A DNA stretch of 64,000 bases, taken from RYN-230 sp963718305 (GTDB lineage: Bacteria > Actinomycetota > Actinomycetes > Streptosporangiales > Streptosporangiaceae). The DNA lies in the NCBI GenBank assembly GCA_963718305.1, contig CAVQZG010000009.1, forward strand, positions 62,001-126,000, written 5' to 3'. The translations under genes and the position numbers were made by a program. The notes below the pieces were generated by a model. It made no database searches and was not told the DNA's origin. It was given only the letters and a program-made list of their open reading frames with translations. This document shows positions 53,276 to 61,881 of the stretch, one piece after another. The number at the start of each line of letters is the position of its first letter. Position 1 is the stretch's first letter.

Positions 53276-53632
53276 ATGATCCATCATGTCCAGCTGGCCT
53301 GCCCCGCGGGAAGCGAAGCACCGCTGCGCGCCTTCTATCACGGGGTGCTGGGCCTGGAGGAGATCCCCAAGCCGCCCGCCCTGGCCGCCAGGGGCGGCTG
53401 CTGGTTCCGCGGCCACGGCATCGAACTGCACCTCGGGGTGGAGGAGGACTTCCGCCCGGCCCGGAAGGCGCACCCCGGCCTGCTGGTGCGAGACCTCGAC
53501 GCCTGGGCGGCCCGGCTCCGCGCGGCCGGGTACCCGGTGCGCCCGGACGGCGATTTCCCTGGCCTGCGCCGGTTCTACAGCGAGGACCCGCTAGGCAACC
53601 GGCTGGAGTTCCTGGAACCCGCCCCCCGCTGA
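53276..53632 (+). CDS. VOC family (glyoxalase-like) protein
   Basis: A 118-residue single-domain VOC protein: IHHVQLACPAGSEAPLRAFY, GCWFRGHGIELHLGVEEDFR (metal-site His/Glu pattern) and a C-terminal FYSEDPLGNRLEFLEPA. ATG 53276 follows GGAGG by five bases. Probably a dioxygenase or lyase-like detoxifying enzyme; substrate unknown. Confidence 0.9.
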   Translation: MIHHVQLACPAGSEAPLRAFYHGVLGLEEIPKPPALAARGGCWFRGHGIELHLGVEEDFRPARKAHPGLLVRDLDAWAARLRAAGYPVRPDGDFPGLRRFYSEDPLGNRLEFLEPAPR

Positions 53633-53700
53633 GCGCCGTGTGCAGCGGGACTGGGCGGCTGGCCGGCCTGCTCCGGGCGGCCGGGCCGCGGACGGCCCTG

Positions 53701-54084
53701 CTACTCGCGCTCTTTCGGCTCCGGGATCAGCACGCTGAGCAGCCACCCAACCACCCCGACGATGATCGCGCCCCAGAACGCGGCCCAGAACCCGGTGATG
53801 TGGAACGGAAGCGAGAGCTTGCCCGCCACCCAGCTGGTCAGCCAGAGCAGCAGCCCGTTGACCACGAGCCCGATCAGCCCCAGGGTCAGCACGTAAAACA
53901 GGCAGCCGACCGCCTTGACCACGGGCTTGATGATGGCGTTCACCAGGCCGAAGATCACCGCGACGGCCAGCAGGGTGAGCACCTTCGACGTGGTGCTTCC
54001 GTGGCCTAGCTGGATACCGGGCACCAGGGCTGTGGCCACGGCGAGCGCCGCTGCGGTGAGCAGCGCTCTGATCAGGAGACGCAT
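53701..54084 (-). CDS. Phage holin family / four-helix membrane protein
   Basis: A 127-residue protein of the Pfam phage-holin_4_2 (DUF360-like) family found chromosomally in many bacteria. Four membrane helices are visible: LLIRALLTAAALAVATALV, VLTLLAVAVIFGLVNAII (with the conserved NAIIKPV), VLTLGLIGLVVNGLLLWL and FWAAFWGAIIVGVVGWLL. Role unknown. ATG 54084. Confidence 0.88.
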   Translation of the reverse strand: MRLLIRALLTAAALAVATALVPGIQLGHGSTTSKVLTLLAVAVIFGLVNAIIKPVVKAVGCLFYVLTLGLIGLVVNGLLLWLTSWVAGKLSLPFHITGFWAAFWGAIIVGVVGWLLSVLIPEPKERE

Positions 54085-54515
54085 GCGGCAATCATCCCAT
54101 GATGAGTGGTACGGGCGGGTCGGCGCGCACGCCGCCGCCGCGGCCGGCCCGAGCCGCCGATCCACCCGGCCTGAGCCGCCGCCGCGTCCCGCCTGAGCCG
54201 CTGTATGTGGCCCCGGCCAGAACGGGCTATAGGTCCATGAATCTACATCAGCTAAGCAAATTAGTAATTTAATAATGGCGCTTCAATTTGCGCTTTCACT
54301 GGACATCCAAGACGCTTCATGCCAGCATGACAAACGCGCCCACGGATGCGGGAGACTACGAGTCGTAGTCCCCTGCTTGTCTGCGTATGGGGGGATGAGG
54401 GCCCCGGTGCCTTCTTCCCGGGGGAGTGGAACGCGGGAAACGGGCCGGATGATGACGGCTAGTTCACAATGGCCAGGGATCCCGGCCCGCATACCGTGGC
54501 GAGGGGGGAGTACCT
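54085..54515. other. Intergenic region with AT-rich island and hairpin
   Basis: 54236-54295 is unusually AT-rich for this genome (for example AATTTAATAATGG). A perfect 8-bp inverted repeat GACTACGA-G-TCGTAGTC lies at 54354-54370. The 96-codon frame starting at 54275 has no recognisable content. Confidence 0.5.
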
Positions 54516-54659
54516 GTGGGCTGTGTGTGGCAATCGACTTATCCTCCCGACGGGCGGTTCGCTGACGCCCGGGTGCATCAGCGGTTCGCGCCCCGGCACC
54601 GCAAACCTCCGCGATGGGTCAGAATGGCCCGCGCCACCGCTCCGCTGTGGGCCGGCTGA
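54516..54659 (+). CDS. Possible small basic protein
   Basis: A 47-codon frame: GTG after GAGGGGGGAG, product starting VGCVWQSTYPPDGRFADARV and rich in Arg/His/Trp. The composition looks coding, but I recognise no family. Low certainty. Confidence 0.3.
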   Translation: MGCVWQSTYPPDGRFADARVHQRFAPRHRKPPRWVRMARATAPLWAG

Positions 54660-54667
54660 GGACACGC

Positions 54668-54922
54668 CTATTTCCACCGGAAATGCACGAAGATCCGGCC
54701 GAAGTTCTTTGAGTCTTTTTCGACCCGGCTGTACAACTGCTTGATTTCTTTCTGCTCAAGGAACCTCAGGACGTGTTTTTTCAGCTGACCTGACCCTTTG
54801 CCCGGAATGATCTCCACCAGGGGTGCCTTCTTGGCCACTGCCTCGTCGATGATCGCCCGGAGGGCCCGGTCGATGTCCTGACCCCGGTTGTAAATGTCGT
54901 GCAGGTCGAGTTTCAGCTTCAT
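54668..54922 (-). CDS. Stand-alone Smr domain protein
   Basis: An 84-residue protein with a Smr fold: LDLHDIYNRGQDIDRALRAI, VEIIPGKGSGQLKKHVLRFL (GKGSG loop) and FGRIFVHFRW. Smr domains nick or bind branched DNA or cleave RNA at stalled ribosomes. The ATG overlaps the gluconokinase stop (TCATGA), indicating coupling, though a functional link is not obvious. Confidence 0.85.
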   Translation of the reverse strand: MKLKLDLHDIYNRGQDIDRALRAIIDEAVAKKAPLVEIIPGKGSGQLKKHVLRFLEQKEIKQLYSRVEKDSKNFGRIFVHFRWK

Positions 54923-55440
54923 GAACTCATCGTCTCCTGCGGGGGGCTCAGGTGAAGGCGCTGGATGATGACGTCCACGACCTGCCCCGGCGAGGTGATG
55001 TCGTCCACCACCACCACGTCCTCACCTGGCTCCGGAGACTGCAGGATGGCGAGTTGGCTGTCCAGCAGCGCGGCGGGGAAGAAATGCCCGTGCCTGGCGC
55101 GCAACCGGGCTTCCAGCGCCTCCCGGTTGACGTGCAGGAAAACCATGCGGGCCTCGGGCCGCCCGGCCAGCAACTGCTCACGGTAGGACCGTTTCAGCGC
55201 GGAGCAGGCCAGGACGGCGGACTGGCCGCTGGCCGCGTAAGCGTCCATCCGGGCTCCCACCGTGGCCAGCCACGGGCGCCGGTCGGCGTCGGATAGCGCG
55301 TGGCCAGCCTGCATCTTGGCGATGTTCGCCGCTGGGTGCAGGGCATCCGCGTCGGTAAAGGGCCAGCCCATCCGGTCCGCCAGCAGGGAACCGACCGTTG
55401 TCTTGCCGCTGGCGGAGACGCCGGCCACGACCACGATCAT
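54919..55440 (-). CDS. gntK: Gluconokinase
   Basis: This enzyme phosphorylates gluconate to 6-phosphogluconate. The 173-residue product has the P-loop GVSASGKTTVG at residues 7-17, DADALHPAANIAKMQAGHAL with the substrate loop, ACSALKRSYREQL and HFFPAALLDSQLAILQ. The length and motifs match thermoresistant gluconokinase. ATG 55440. It is upstream of the Smr gene. Confidence 0.95.
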   Translation of the reverse strand: MIVVVAGVSASGKTTVGSLLADRMGWPFTDADALHPAANIAKMQAGHALSDADRRPWLATVGARMDAYAASGQSAVLACSALKRSYREQLLAGRPEARMVFLHVNREALEARLRARHGHFFPAALLDSQLAILQSPEPGEDVVVVDDITSPGQVVDVIIQRLHLSPPQETMSS

Positions 55441-55587
55441 GGCCGTGAGCCTACCGGCCGGCGGGCCGGCCCGCCCGCCCGCCGCCTTGGCCGATGCCCC
55501 TCGCGGCGGCCACCTGCCACTGTTAGTGTCGGGTAGGCCACGGGACGGCGGTGAGGCGGTCCCGGCCGTCAGCGATCAGGAGATGGG

Positions 55588-56994
55588 ATGCGAGTGCGCC
55601 GCCCCCTGTCCATTGCCGTGGGCTCGGCCGCCATGGCCGCCGCGGTTGCGGGTAGTACCTCAGCCGTCGCGGGCGGTACCGTCGCCGTGGCCGCGACCGC
55701 CACGGTGGCCATCAGCCCGGCCGCGGTGCATATCCGGGACGCCCGGAGCGCCCCGCCGACCACGTCCTTCTGCGAGGCGCACTACAAGATCGCCTGCTAC
55801 GAGCCCGCCCAGGTCCGGCAGGCCTACAACCTGGGCCCGCTCACCAAGAAGGGCATCACCGGCAAGGGCGCGACGATCGTCATCGTCAACTCCTACGGAT
55901 CCCCCACGGTGCGGCACGACCTGGGCGTGTTCGACAAGCAGTTCGGCCTGCCCAACCCGCCGTCGCTCAAGGTGATCCAGCCGGCCGGCCCGGTGGCCAA
56001 GTACCGGCCGACCTCCAACCGCGAAGGCTGGGCCGGCGAGACCGAGCTGGACGTCGAGTGGTCGCACGCGATGGCCCCCGGCGCCAAGATCCTCCTGGTG
56101 GAGACGCCGACCTCCGAGAACGAGGGCACGACCGGCTTCCCGGCGATCGTCAAGGCCGAGACGTACGTGGTCAACCACCACTTCGGCGGGGTGATCAGCC
56201 AGAGCTTCAGCGCGACCGAGCAGACCTTCCCGTCCAGCAAGTCGCTGCGCAACCTGCGCGGCGCGTACAAGGACGCGGCCGCGAAGGGCGTGACGGTGCT
56301 GGCCGCCACCGGCGACAGCGGCGCGGCGGACGTCAAGTTCAACGAGAGCACCTACTACCTGCACCCGGTGACCTCGTGGCCGGACAGCGACCCGCTGGTG
56401 ACCGGGGTCGGCGGCACCCAGCTGCGTCAGTCGGCCAAGGGCGCCTGGCACTCCGTGGTGTGGAACGACACCTACAACGTGCCCACCCAGCAGTACATCT
56501 TCGGCAACAAGGGCCCCAACCCGCTGGCGGGCGGCGGCGGGAAGTCCGTGATCTTCTCCCGGCCCCGGTACCAGAAGAGCGTGGCGGGCGTGACCGGTGC
56601 CGCGCGCGGCGTGCCGGACATCTCGATGAGCGGTGCCTGCAACGGCGCGGTGGACATGTACCAGAGCTTCAAGGGGCAGCCGGCCGGCTGGTACCCGACC
56701 TGCGGCACCAGCGAGGCCACCCCGCTGTTCGCCGGCGTGGTCGCCCTCGCTGACCAGGTCGCGGGCCACCCGCTGGGCCTGATCAACCCGGCGCTGTACC
56801 AGATGTCCGCCATGGGCAAGGCCGCGGGCATCGTGGACGTGACCAAGGGCAACAACACCGTCTCGTTCCCCCAGGGCGGCAAGCTGCACACCGTGACCGG
56901 GTTCAGCGCCCGCCCCGGGTACGATCTCGCCTCCGGAGTAGGCACCGTCAACGCGGCTCTCTTCGTGCCGGAACTGGCCCATCTGGCCGGCTGA
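55588..56994 (+). CDS. S53 family serine-carboxyl peptidase (sedolisin)
   Basis: A secreted acid peptidase of 468 residues. The signal region is IAVGSAAMAAAVAGSTSAVA. The catalytic Glu-Asp pair is GETELDVEWSHAMAPGAK (E151, D155), the oxyanion Asp is in LAATGDSGAAD, and the Ser is in GTSEATPLFAG (S375). The C-terminal Ca-site region DLASGVGTVNAALF is present. Mature sequence begins soon after the signal peptide, so the large propeptide of classical kumamolisins is absent. ATG 55588. Confidence 0.93.
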   Translation: MRVRRPLSIAVGSAAMAAAVAGSTSAVAGGTVAVAATATVAISPAAVHIRDARSAPPTTSFCEAHYKIACYEPAQVRQAYNLGPLTKKGITGKGATIVIVNSYGSPTVRHDLGVFDKQFGLPNPPSLKVIQPAGPVAKYRPTSNREGWAGETELDVEWSHAMAPGAKILLVETPTSENEGTTGFPAIVKAETYVVNHHFGGVISQSFSATEQTFPSSKSLRNLRGAYKDAAAKGVTVLAATGDSGAADVKFNESTYYLHPVTSWPDSDPLVTGVGGTQLRQSAKGAWHSVVWNDTYNVPTQQYIFGNKGPNPLAGGGGKSVIFSRPRYQKSVAGVTGAARGVPDISMSGACNGAVDMYQSFKGQPAGWYPTCGTSEATPLFAGVVALADQVAGHPLGLINPALYQMSAMGKAAGIVDVTKGNNTVSFPQGGKLHTVTGFSARPGYDLASGVGTVNAALFVPELAHLAG

Positions 56995-57154
56995 CCCGCC
57001 AGCCGGGCGCCGTCGCGGCAACCGGTTAATTTTCCGCAACGACCACCAGCCGGGGCGGAGCATCCGCCGCAGCACGCGGGGCCAGGCCCGGCAGGGCCGG
57101 CCCCGCGTATGCGCCGCGACCCATCCGTCCGGCGGGAGGCTCCGAATACCGACC

Positions 57155-57754
57155 ATGAGCACACAGGACGTGCCCGGATCCCGCCCCGGACCCCGGCCGC
57201 TGCCGGGGCACGAGGAGGACCTGGGCGGGTTGCTGACCCTGGTTGCGCAGGGCGATGAGACCGCGTTCGAGACGGCGTACGACCGGCTGGCCCGCCCGGT
57301 CTACGGCCTGATCCGCAAGGTGCTGCGGGACCCGGCACAATCTGAGGAAGTCGCGCAGGAGGTCCTGCTGGAGGTGTGGCGCACCGCGTCACGCTTCGAC
57401 GCCACCCGGGGCAGCGCGATGACCTGGGTGATGACGATCGCGCACCGGCGGGCCGTCGACCGCGTCCGCTCGGCGAGCGCAGAGATCCAGCGAGAGCAGA
57501 AGGTCAGCACCTTCTCCGCCGTGCCCCCGGAAGGTGTCGAGGAGACCGTGGAGTCGCGGCTGGACGCCGAACGGGTGCGCCGCTGCCTGGGCTCGCTGAC
57601 CGAGATCCAGCGGCAGTCGATCACCCTGGCCTACTACGGCGGGTACACGTATCCGGAAGTCGCATCGCTGCTCAGCACGGCCCTGGGGACCATCAAGACC
57701 AGGGTCCGGGACGGCCTGATCCGGATGCGTGACTGCATGGGGGTGAGCTGGTGA
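57155..57754 (+). CDS. sigK: ECF RNA polymerase sigma factor SigK
   Basis: A 199-residue group IV sigma factor. Region 2 is LLTLVAQGDETAFETAYDRL to MTWVMTIAHRRAVDRVRSAS; region 4 is LGSLTEIQRQSITLAYYGGY to LGTIKTRVRDGLIRMR. Arrangement and sequence match SigK with RskA directly downstream. The stop overlaps the rskA GTG by 4 bp. Confidence 0.93.
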   Translation: MSTQDVPGSRPGPRPLPGHEEDLGGLLTLVAQGDETAFETAYDRLARPVYGLIRKVLRDPAQSEEVAQEVLLEVWRTASRFDATRGSAMTWVMTIAHRRAVDRVRSASAEIQREQKVSTFSAVPPEGVEETVESRLDAERVRRCLGSLTEIQRQSITLAYYGGYTYPEVASLLSTALGTIKTRVRDGLIRMRDCMGVSW

Positions 57755-58518
57755 AACTAGGCCGCCATGTGAGACGAGGCCGTCTGGATCTGCACGAGCT
57801 GAGCGGCGCGTATGCGCTGGACTCCCTCACCGGGCTGGAGCTGGACCGGTTCGAGCATCATCTGGACCGCTGCCCGCCGTGCGAGAACGAGGTCCGCGGC
57901 TTCCGGGAGACCGCGACGCGGCTGGCCCTGGCGGTCGCGGCCAGCCCGCCGCTCGCGCTGCGTGAGCGGGTCCTCGCGGCGGTTTCGGTCACCCGGCAGC
58001 TTCCTCCCGAAGTACGCGAGATGCCGCGGGCCCGGGTGAGCCCGGCCCGCAGCCCCTGGCTGCCCCGGCTGGCGGTGGCCGTGGCTGCGGCCGCCGTGGC
58101 GGCGGCGGTGGCCCTGGGCGTCGTCCAATCGTCCACCCGGCAGCAGCTGAGCCAGGCCCAGGCCGAGAACCGGTCTGTCGCCGCCGTACTCGCGGCCCCG
58201 GACGCCCGGCTGGCGGTGCGCCGCACCACCGACGGCGGCCTGGCCACGGTGGTCGCCTCGCAGTCCCGGCACGCGCTGATCATCAGCACCGCCGGCCTGC
58301 CCGCCCTGAGTGGTGGCAAGGTCTATGAGCTCTGGTTCGTAGCGGGCCAGACCGCCCGCCGGGCCGGGCTGCTACCGGCCCCCACGGCCGGCCGGACCGC
58401 GCCGCTGCTCGCGTCCGGCCTCGCGCCCGGAGACGCGGTCGCGCTGACCGTCGAACCGGCCGGGGGCACCAGCCATCCCACTACCACGCCGATCGTGTCC
58501 GTGCCCCTGTCCAGCTAG
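57751..58518 (+). CDS. rskA: Anti-sigma-K factor RskA
   Basis: A 255-residue membrane anti-sigma factor. The cytosolic zinc-binding part is LHELSGAYALDSLTGLELDR with HHLDRCPPC; a helix near residues 100-120 (LAVAVAAAAVAAAVALGVVQ) crosses the membrane; the extracytoplasmic RskA domain includes LIISTAGLPALSGGKVYELW and ends VSVPLSS. It holds SigK inactive until regulated proteolysis. GTG 57751. Confidence 0.93.
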   Translation: MKLGRHVRRGRLDLHELSGAYALDSLTGLELDRFEHHLDRCPPCENEVRGFRETATRLALAVAASPPLALRERVLAAVSVTRQLPPEVREMPRARVSPARSPWLPRLAVAVAAAAVAAAVALGVVQSSTRQQLSQAQAENRSVAAVLAAPDARLAVRRTTDGGLATVVASQSRHALIISTAGLPALSGGKVYELWFVAGQTARRAGLLPAPTAGRTAPLLASGLAPGDAVALTVEPAGGTSHPTTTPIVSVPLSS

Positions 58519-58596
58519 CCCTGTCCAGCTAGGCGGCCTGAGCCCGCGGGGCGGTGATGGTCGTGCCGCCGCCCAGCGGGCTCTACGGTGGTGCCT

Positions 58597-59298
58597 ATGA
58601 GCGTGGCAAGCAGTGCCGCCAGCGCCGGGTTGCCCTCCGCCAAGGGCACCCCGAGTGTCCTGGTGGTGGAAGACGACCCGGGCCTGGCCACCCAGCTGGT
58701 GCGGGGGCTGAGCCGGGGCGGGTACCGGGTGGACCATGTGATGACCGGCCAGGAGGCGCTGGCGTCCGGCGATCCGGATGTCGTGCTGCTGGATCTGGGC
58801 CTGCCCGACGCCGACGGGGTGGACGTGTGCCGCCGGCTGCGGGCGCGGTCGGATGCCGGGATCATCATCGTGACCGCACGCGGCGAGGAGCCGGAACGCG
58901 TCCTGGCCCTGGACGCCGGCGCCGACGACTACCTGATCAAGCCGTTTGGGCTGGCCGAGCTGCTGGCCCGGATCCGGGCCGTGCTGCGCCGGGTACGGCC
59001 GGGCGGGGAGGTGCTGCGGCACGGGCCCCTCACCGTCAACCTGCGCACCCGGAAGGTGACGGTGCACGGCCGCGAGGTGGCGCTGACCCCCAAGGAGTTC
59101 GACATCCTGGAGTGCCTGGCCAGTGACCCGGGCCGGGTGATGACCCGCCAGGAGATCCTGGAGAGCGCCTGGGACGCGCACTGGTACGGCCCCACGAAGG
59201 TGCTGGACGTGCACGTGGCGGCGCTGCGCCGCAAGCTTGACGTGCCCGGCCTGATCGAAACGGCATACGGCAGGGGTTTCCGGCTCGGCGAGGTCTGA
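58597..59298 (+). CDS. OmpR-family response regulator
   Basis: A 233-residue regulator. The receiver has VLVVEDDPGLATQLVRGLSR, phospho-acceptor D66 in VLLDLGLPDADG, and DDYLIKPFGLAELLARIRAV; the winged-helix domain has LTPKEFDILECLASDPGRVM and DVHVAALRRKLDVPGLIETA. ATG 58597 is preferred over the GTG at 58588. The kinase gene follows with a one-base gap. Confidence 0.94.
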   Translation: MSVASSAASAGLPSAKGTPSVLVVEDDPGLATQLVRGLSRGGYRVDHVMTGQEALASGDPDVVLLDLGLPDADGVDVCRRLRARSDAGIIIVTARGEEPERVLALDAGADDYLIKPFGLAELLARIRAVLRRVRPGGEVLRHGPLTVNLRTRKVTVHGREVALTPKEFDILECLASDPGRVMTRQEILESAWDAHWYGPTKVLDVHVAALRRKLDVPGLIETAYGRGFRLGEV

Positions 59299-59299
59299 G

Positions 59300-60679
59300 A
59301 TGGTCCGGCGCATCGTGCTCACGATGCTCGCCCTGATCGGGGCGTTGCTGGTGACCACCGTGGTGCCACTCGGCCTGATCACCACGGGTCATGAGCGCAG
59401 TTCCTTCCGGCAGGACACGCTGCTGTCCGCCCGGGCGCTGGCCGGGCTCGCCGAGGACCGGCTGGCCGACTCGCCCCCAGCCGGGCGCGCCGCGGTGGCC
59501 CGGGCGCTGGCCCAGGCCCGGCGGGCCGGCGACCAGGTCTTGATCTACAGTGCCGGGCGCCGGGTGGTCACCGGCACCGGCGCTGACGCCGCGATCCCCG
59601 CCGCCGCCCTGACCTCGGTCCTGCACGGCCGGACCATCGTGGACACCAGGGTGGATGACCGGCTGCGGGTGACGGTGCCGGTGCTCGGGGACAGCGGGAA
59701 CGCGGTGGTCGGGGCGGTGGTGCTGTCCCGGTCCTCCGCCGAACTCGAGCAGCGGGTCGGCGTCCTGTGGGCCTGGCTGGGCGCGGTCGGGCTGGCGGTC
59801 CTGGCCGCCGCGGCGGTCGCGGCGATCGCGCTGGCCCGGTGGGTCAGCCGCCCGCTGAACGCCCTCGACGTCGCCGCCCAGCGGCTCGGCGGCGGGGCGC
59901 TGGACACCCGGTCATCGGCCGGGCACGGGCCGCCGGAGGTGCGGCGGCTGGCCCGGAACTTCAACGGCATGGCGGGCCGGCTGGAGTCCCTGGTGCACGG
60001 GAACCGGGCCACGATGGCGGATGTCTCCCACCAGCTGCGCACCCCGCTGGCGGCGCTCCGGCTGCGGCTGGACGTGCTGAGCCAGGACACGGACCCGGAC
60101 ACGGCCGAGGAGCTAGCCGGGGCGCAGGACGAGATCGCCCGGCTGTCGCACCTGGTGGACGGGCTGCTGGCCCTGGCGCGTGCGGAGAACGTGCTGGTCG
60201 AGCCGATCAGCGTCCGGGTAGATCAGGTGATCCGGGACCGGGCGGCGGCCTGGCGGCCGGTGGCTGAGGAGCGCGGGGTCGATCTGCACCCGTCGTGTAA
60301 CGGCCCGGTGCCGGCCATGGCCGGTGAGGGACACCTGGAGCAGGTCCTGGACAACCTGCTGGCCAACGCGCTCGATGCGGTCCCGGTGGGTGGTCACGTC
60401 GAGGTCAGTGCGGCGGGCGACGGGAACGGGGCGCGGGTGGTGGTGTCCGACGACGGGCCGGGGATGACGCCCCGCCAGCAGGAGATGGCGTTCCGCCGGT
60501 TCGCCAGCAGCACGCCGGGCGGGGCCGGGCTGGGCCTGGCCATCGTGCACCGCCTCGTGACCTCCAACGGTGGCTCCGCCGCACTGTCGGATACCCCGGG
60601 CGGCGGGCTGACCGTCACCGTGACCCTGCCGGGCGAGCCTTCGGAACGGACACGCCGGCCAGGCCAGGCGTCCGACTAA
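59300..60679 (+). CDS. Two-component sensor histidine kinase
   Basis: A 459-residue membrane kinase. First helix IVLTMLALIGALLVTTVVPL, an outer sensor region to about residue 150, second helix WLGAVGLAVLAAAAVAAIAL, HAMP, then HisKA with H244 in ADVSHQLRTPLAALRLRL. The ATPase has N-box DNLLANALDAVP, VSDDGPGM and GGAGLGLAIV. It partners with the response regulator upstream. Signal unknown. Confidence 0.94.
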   Translation: MVRRIVLTMLALIGALLVTTVVPLGLITTGHERSSFRQDTLLSARALAGLAEDRLADSPPAGRAAVARALAQARRAGDQVLIYSAGRRVVTGTGADAAIPAAALTSVLHGRTIVDTRVDDRLRVTVPVLGDSGNAVVGAVVLSRSSAELEQRVGVLWAWLGAVGLAVLAAAAVAAIALARWVSRPLNALDVAAQRLGGGALDTRSSAGHGPPEVRRLARNFNGMAGRLESLVHGNRATMADVSHQLRTPLAALRLRLDVLSQDTDPDTAEELAGAQDEIARLSHLVDGLLALARAENVLVEPISVRVDQVIRDRAAAWRPVAEERGVDLHPSCNGPVPAMAGEGHLEQVLDNLLANALDAVPVGGHVEVSAAGDGNGARVVVSDDGPGMTPRQQEMAFRRFASSTPGGAGLGLAIVHRLVTSNGGSAALSDTPGGGLTVTVTLPGEPSERTRRPGQASD

Positions 60680-60823
60680 GGACGGGCATTTCCTTACCAC
60701 TCCTGAACGATTCCTGAACTAGTTCCGCGCTGCCGGCCCAGCAGGCTAGTGATGCGGGACCAGGTGACCCCGCATGTCCTCTCCGGCCAGGTGGCCCGCG
60801 GTGATCAGGGAGGAACCCATCGG

Positions 60824-61795
60824 ATGACGGGCTACCGACCGGGACCCGAGTCCCGCCGTGACCCCGGCGGCCCGCCGGGGGCCCGCAGGACGCTCGGCCC
60901 CTACGGACCCCGCGACGAGGCCGGCCAGGACACTGCTGATGCCCGCTCCGGCGCCCGGCTGGAGCATCCAGGCGGGCGCCACGGCGCCCCGCCCAAACAT
61001 CAGGCTGGGCGCTACGGCGCCCAGCCCGGCAGGCCGCGGTCCCCCGCGCGTCCCTGGGAACAGCCCGGCCCGGCCCGGCCGGCTGTTCCCAGGGACAACC
61101 CTCTTTCCCTGGACCGCAGTTCTTCCCAGGACCGCAGTGGTTTCTGGGACCGCAGTGTTTCCGGGGACCATAGCGGCGGTGCCGAGGGCAATGAACGGCT
61201 CACCGCGGCGACCGGGGCCGTGCTGCTGGCGCTCTTCGCGGCCGAGGGCTTTACCGTCCTGTCCATCCACCAGCTGATCACCCTGCACTTCTTCCTCGGC
61301 ATGCTGCTGATCGGCCCGGTCGCCCTCAAGATCGGCACGGTGCTCTACCGTTTCGCCCGGTACTACAGCGGAGCACCCGAGTACCGGCGCCAGGGGCCAC
61401 CCGCGCCGCTGCTGCGCCTGCTCGGGCCGTTCGTGCTGGTCACCTCCGTCGGCGTCATCGGCACCGGGGTGATGCTGGCCGTCACCGGGTCGGCCGCCGG
61501 GCCGTGGCTGTTCCTGCATAAGGCGCTTTTCGTGGTCTGGTTCGGCGTGATGACCATTCATGTCCTCGCGTACGTCTGGCGGCTGCCCCGGCTCATCGGA
61601 TCGGACCTGCGCGGCCCGGCCGGTCCCAACCGGGCGCACGGTGCCCTGCTCGGCCGTGAGCTGGCCAGCCGTGCCCTGGGCGGCCGCACCACGCGCTGGC
61701 TGCTCCTGGCGGCCTCGGTCGCGGGCGGCCTGCTCATAGCGGCCATGACCCTGCACCTGGCGGGCCCCTGGGCGGGCTTCCACCACTCCGGCTAA
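60824..61795 (+). CDS. Membrane protein with disordered N-terminus and histidine-bearing helices
   Basis: 323 residues. The first 115 are disordered, Arg/Pro/Gly-rich, and include RSxxxDRS-type repeats. Then four or five hydrophobic helices follow, with buried histidines (IHQLITLHFFLGMLLIG, LFLHKALFVVWFGVMTIHVL) that recall b-type haem ligands in cytochrome b561-like or ferric-reductase-like proteins. Haem binding is an inference. ATG 60824 has AGGGAGGA upstream. It lies 145 bp after the kinase and could be its target or neighbour only. Confidence 0.75.
   Translation: MTGYRPGPESRRDPGGPPGARRTLGPYGPRDEAGQDTADARSGARLEHPGGRHGAPPKHQAGRYGAQPGRPRSPARPWEQPGPARPAVPRDNPLSLDRSSSQDRSGFWDRSVSGDHSGGAEGNERLTAATGAVLLALFAAEGFTVLSIHQLITLHFFLGMLLIGPVALKIGTVLYRFARYYSGAPEYRRQGPPAPLLRLLGPFVLVTSVGVIGTGVMLAVTGSAAGPWLFLHKALFVVWFGVMTIHVLAYVWRLPRLIGSDLRGPAGPNRAHGALLGRELASRALGGRTTRWLLLAASVAGGLLIAAMTLHLAGPWAGFHHSG
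61051..61095. repeat. 15-bp perfect inverted repeat inside a coding region
   Basis: TCCCTGGGAACAGCC (61051-61065) and its complement (61081-61095) flank a 15-nt loop of CCGG-type repeats. It is in the disordered part of the membrane-protein gene. Confidence 0.88.
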
Positions 61796-61840
61796 ACCCG
61801 GCCTCCCTATACGTGGCATTTGGTTCCGGCGCGATTTCAA

Positions 61841-61864
61841 TTCCGTGCTAGCGGTAGCACGGAA
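61841..61864. promoter_or_regulatory. Operator-like dyad upstream of zinc-finger/HTH gene
   Basis: TTCCGTGCTA-GCGG-TAGCACGGAA: perfect 10-bp arms around four bases, 18 bp before the ATG. The position fits an operator for the gene's own helix-turn-helix product. Confidence 0.75.
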
Positions 61865-61881
61865 CCTGGGCTGGTGAGGTC

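Noticed and set aside
54275..54565. 96-codon frame starting in the AT-rich island
   Set aside because: No homology, no ribosome site, and it crosses the hairpin; a different small frame at 54516 is slightly more plausible.
55660..57162. 500-codon minus-strand frame opposite the S53 peptidase
   Set aside because: Mirror of the peptidase's codon-biased sequence; the peptidase motifs are decisive.
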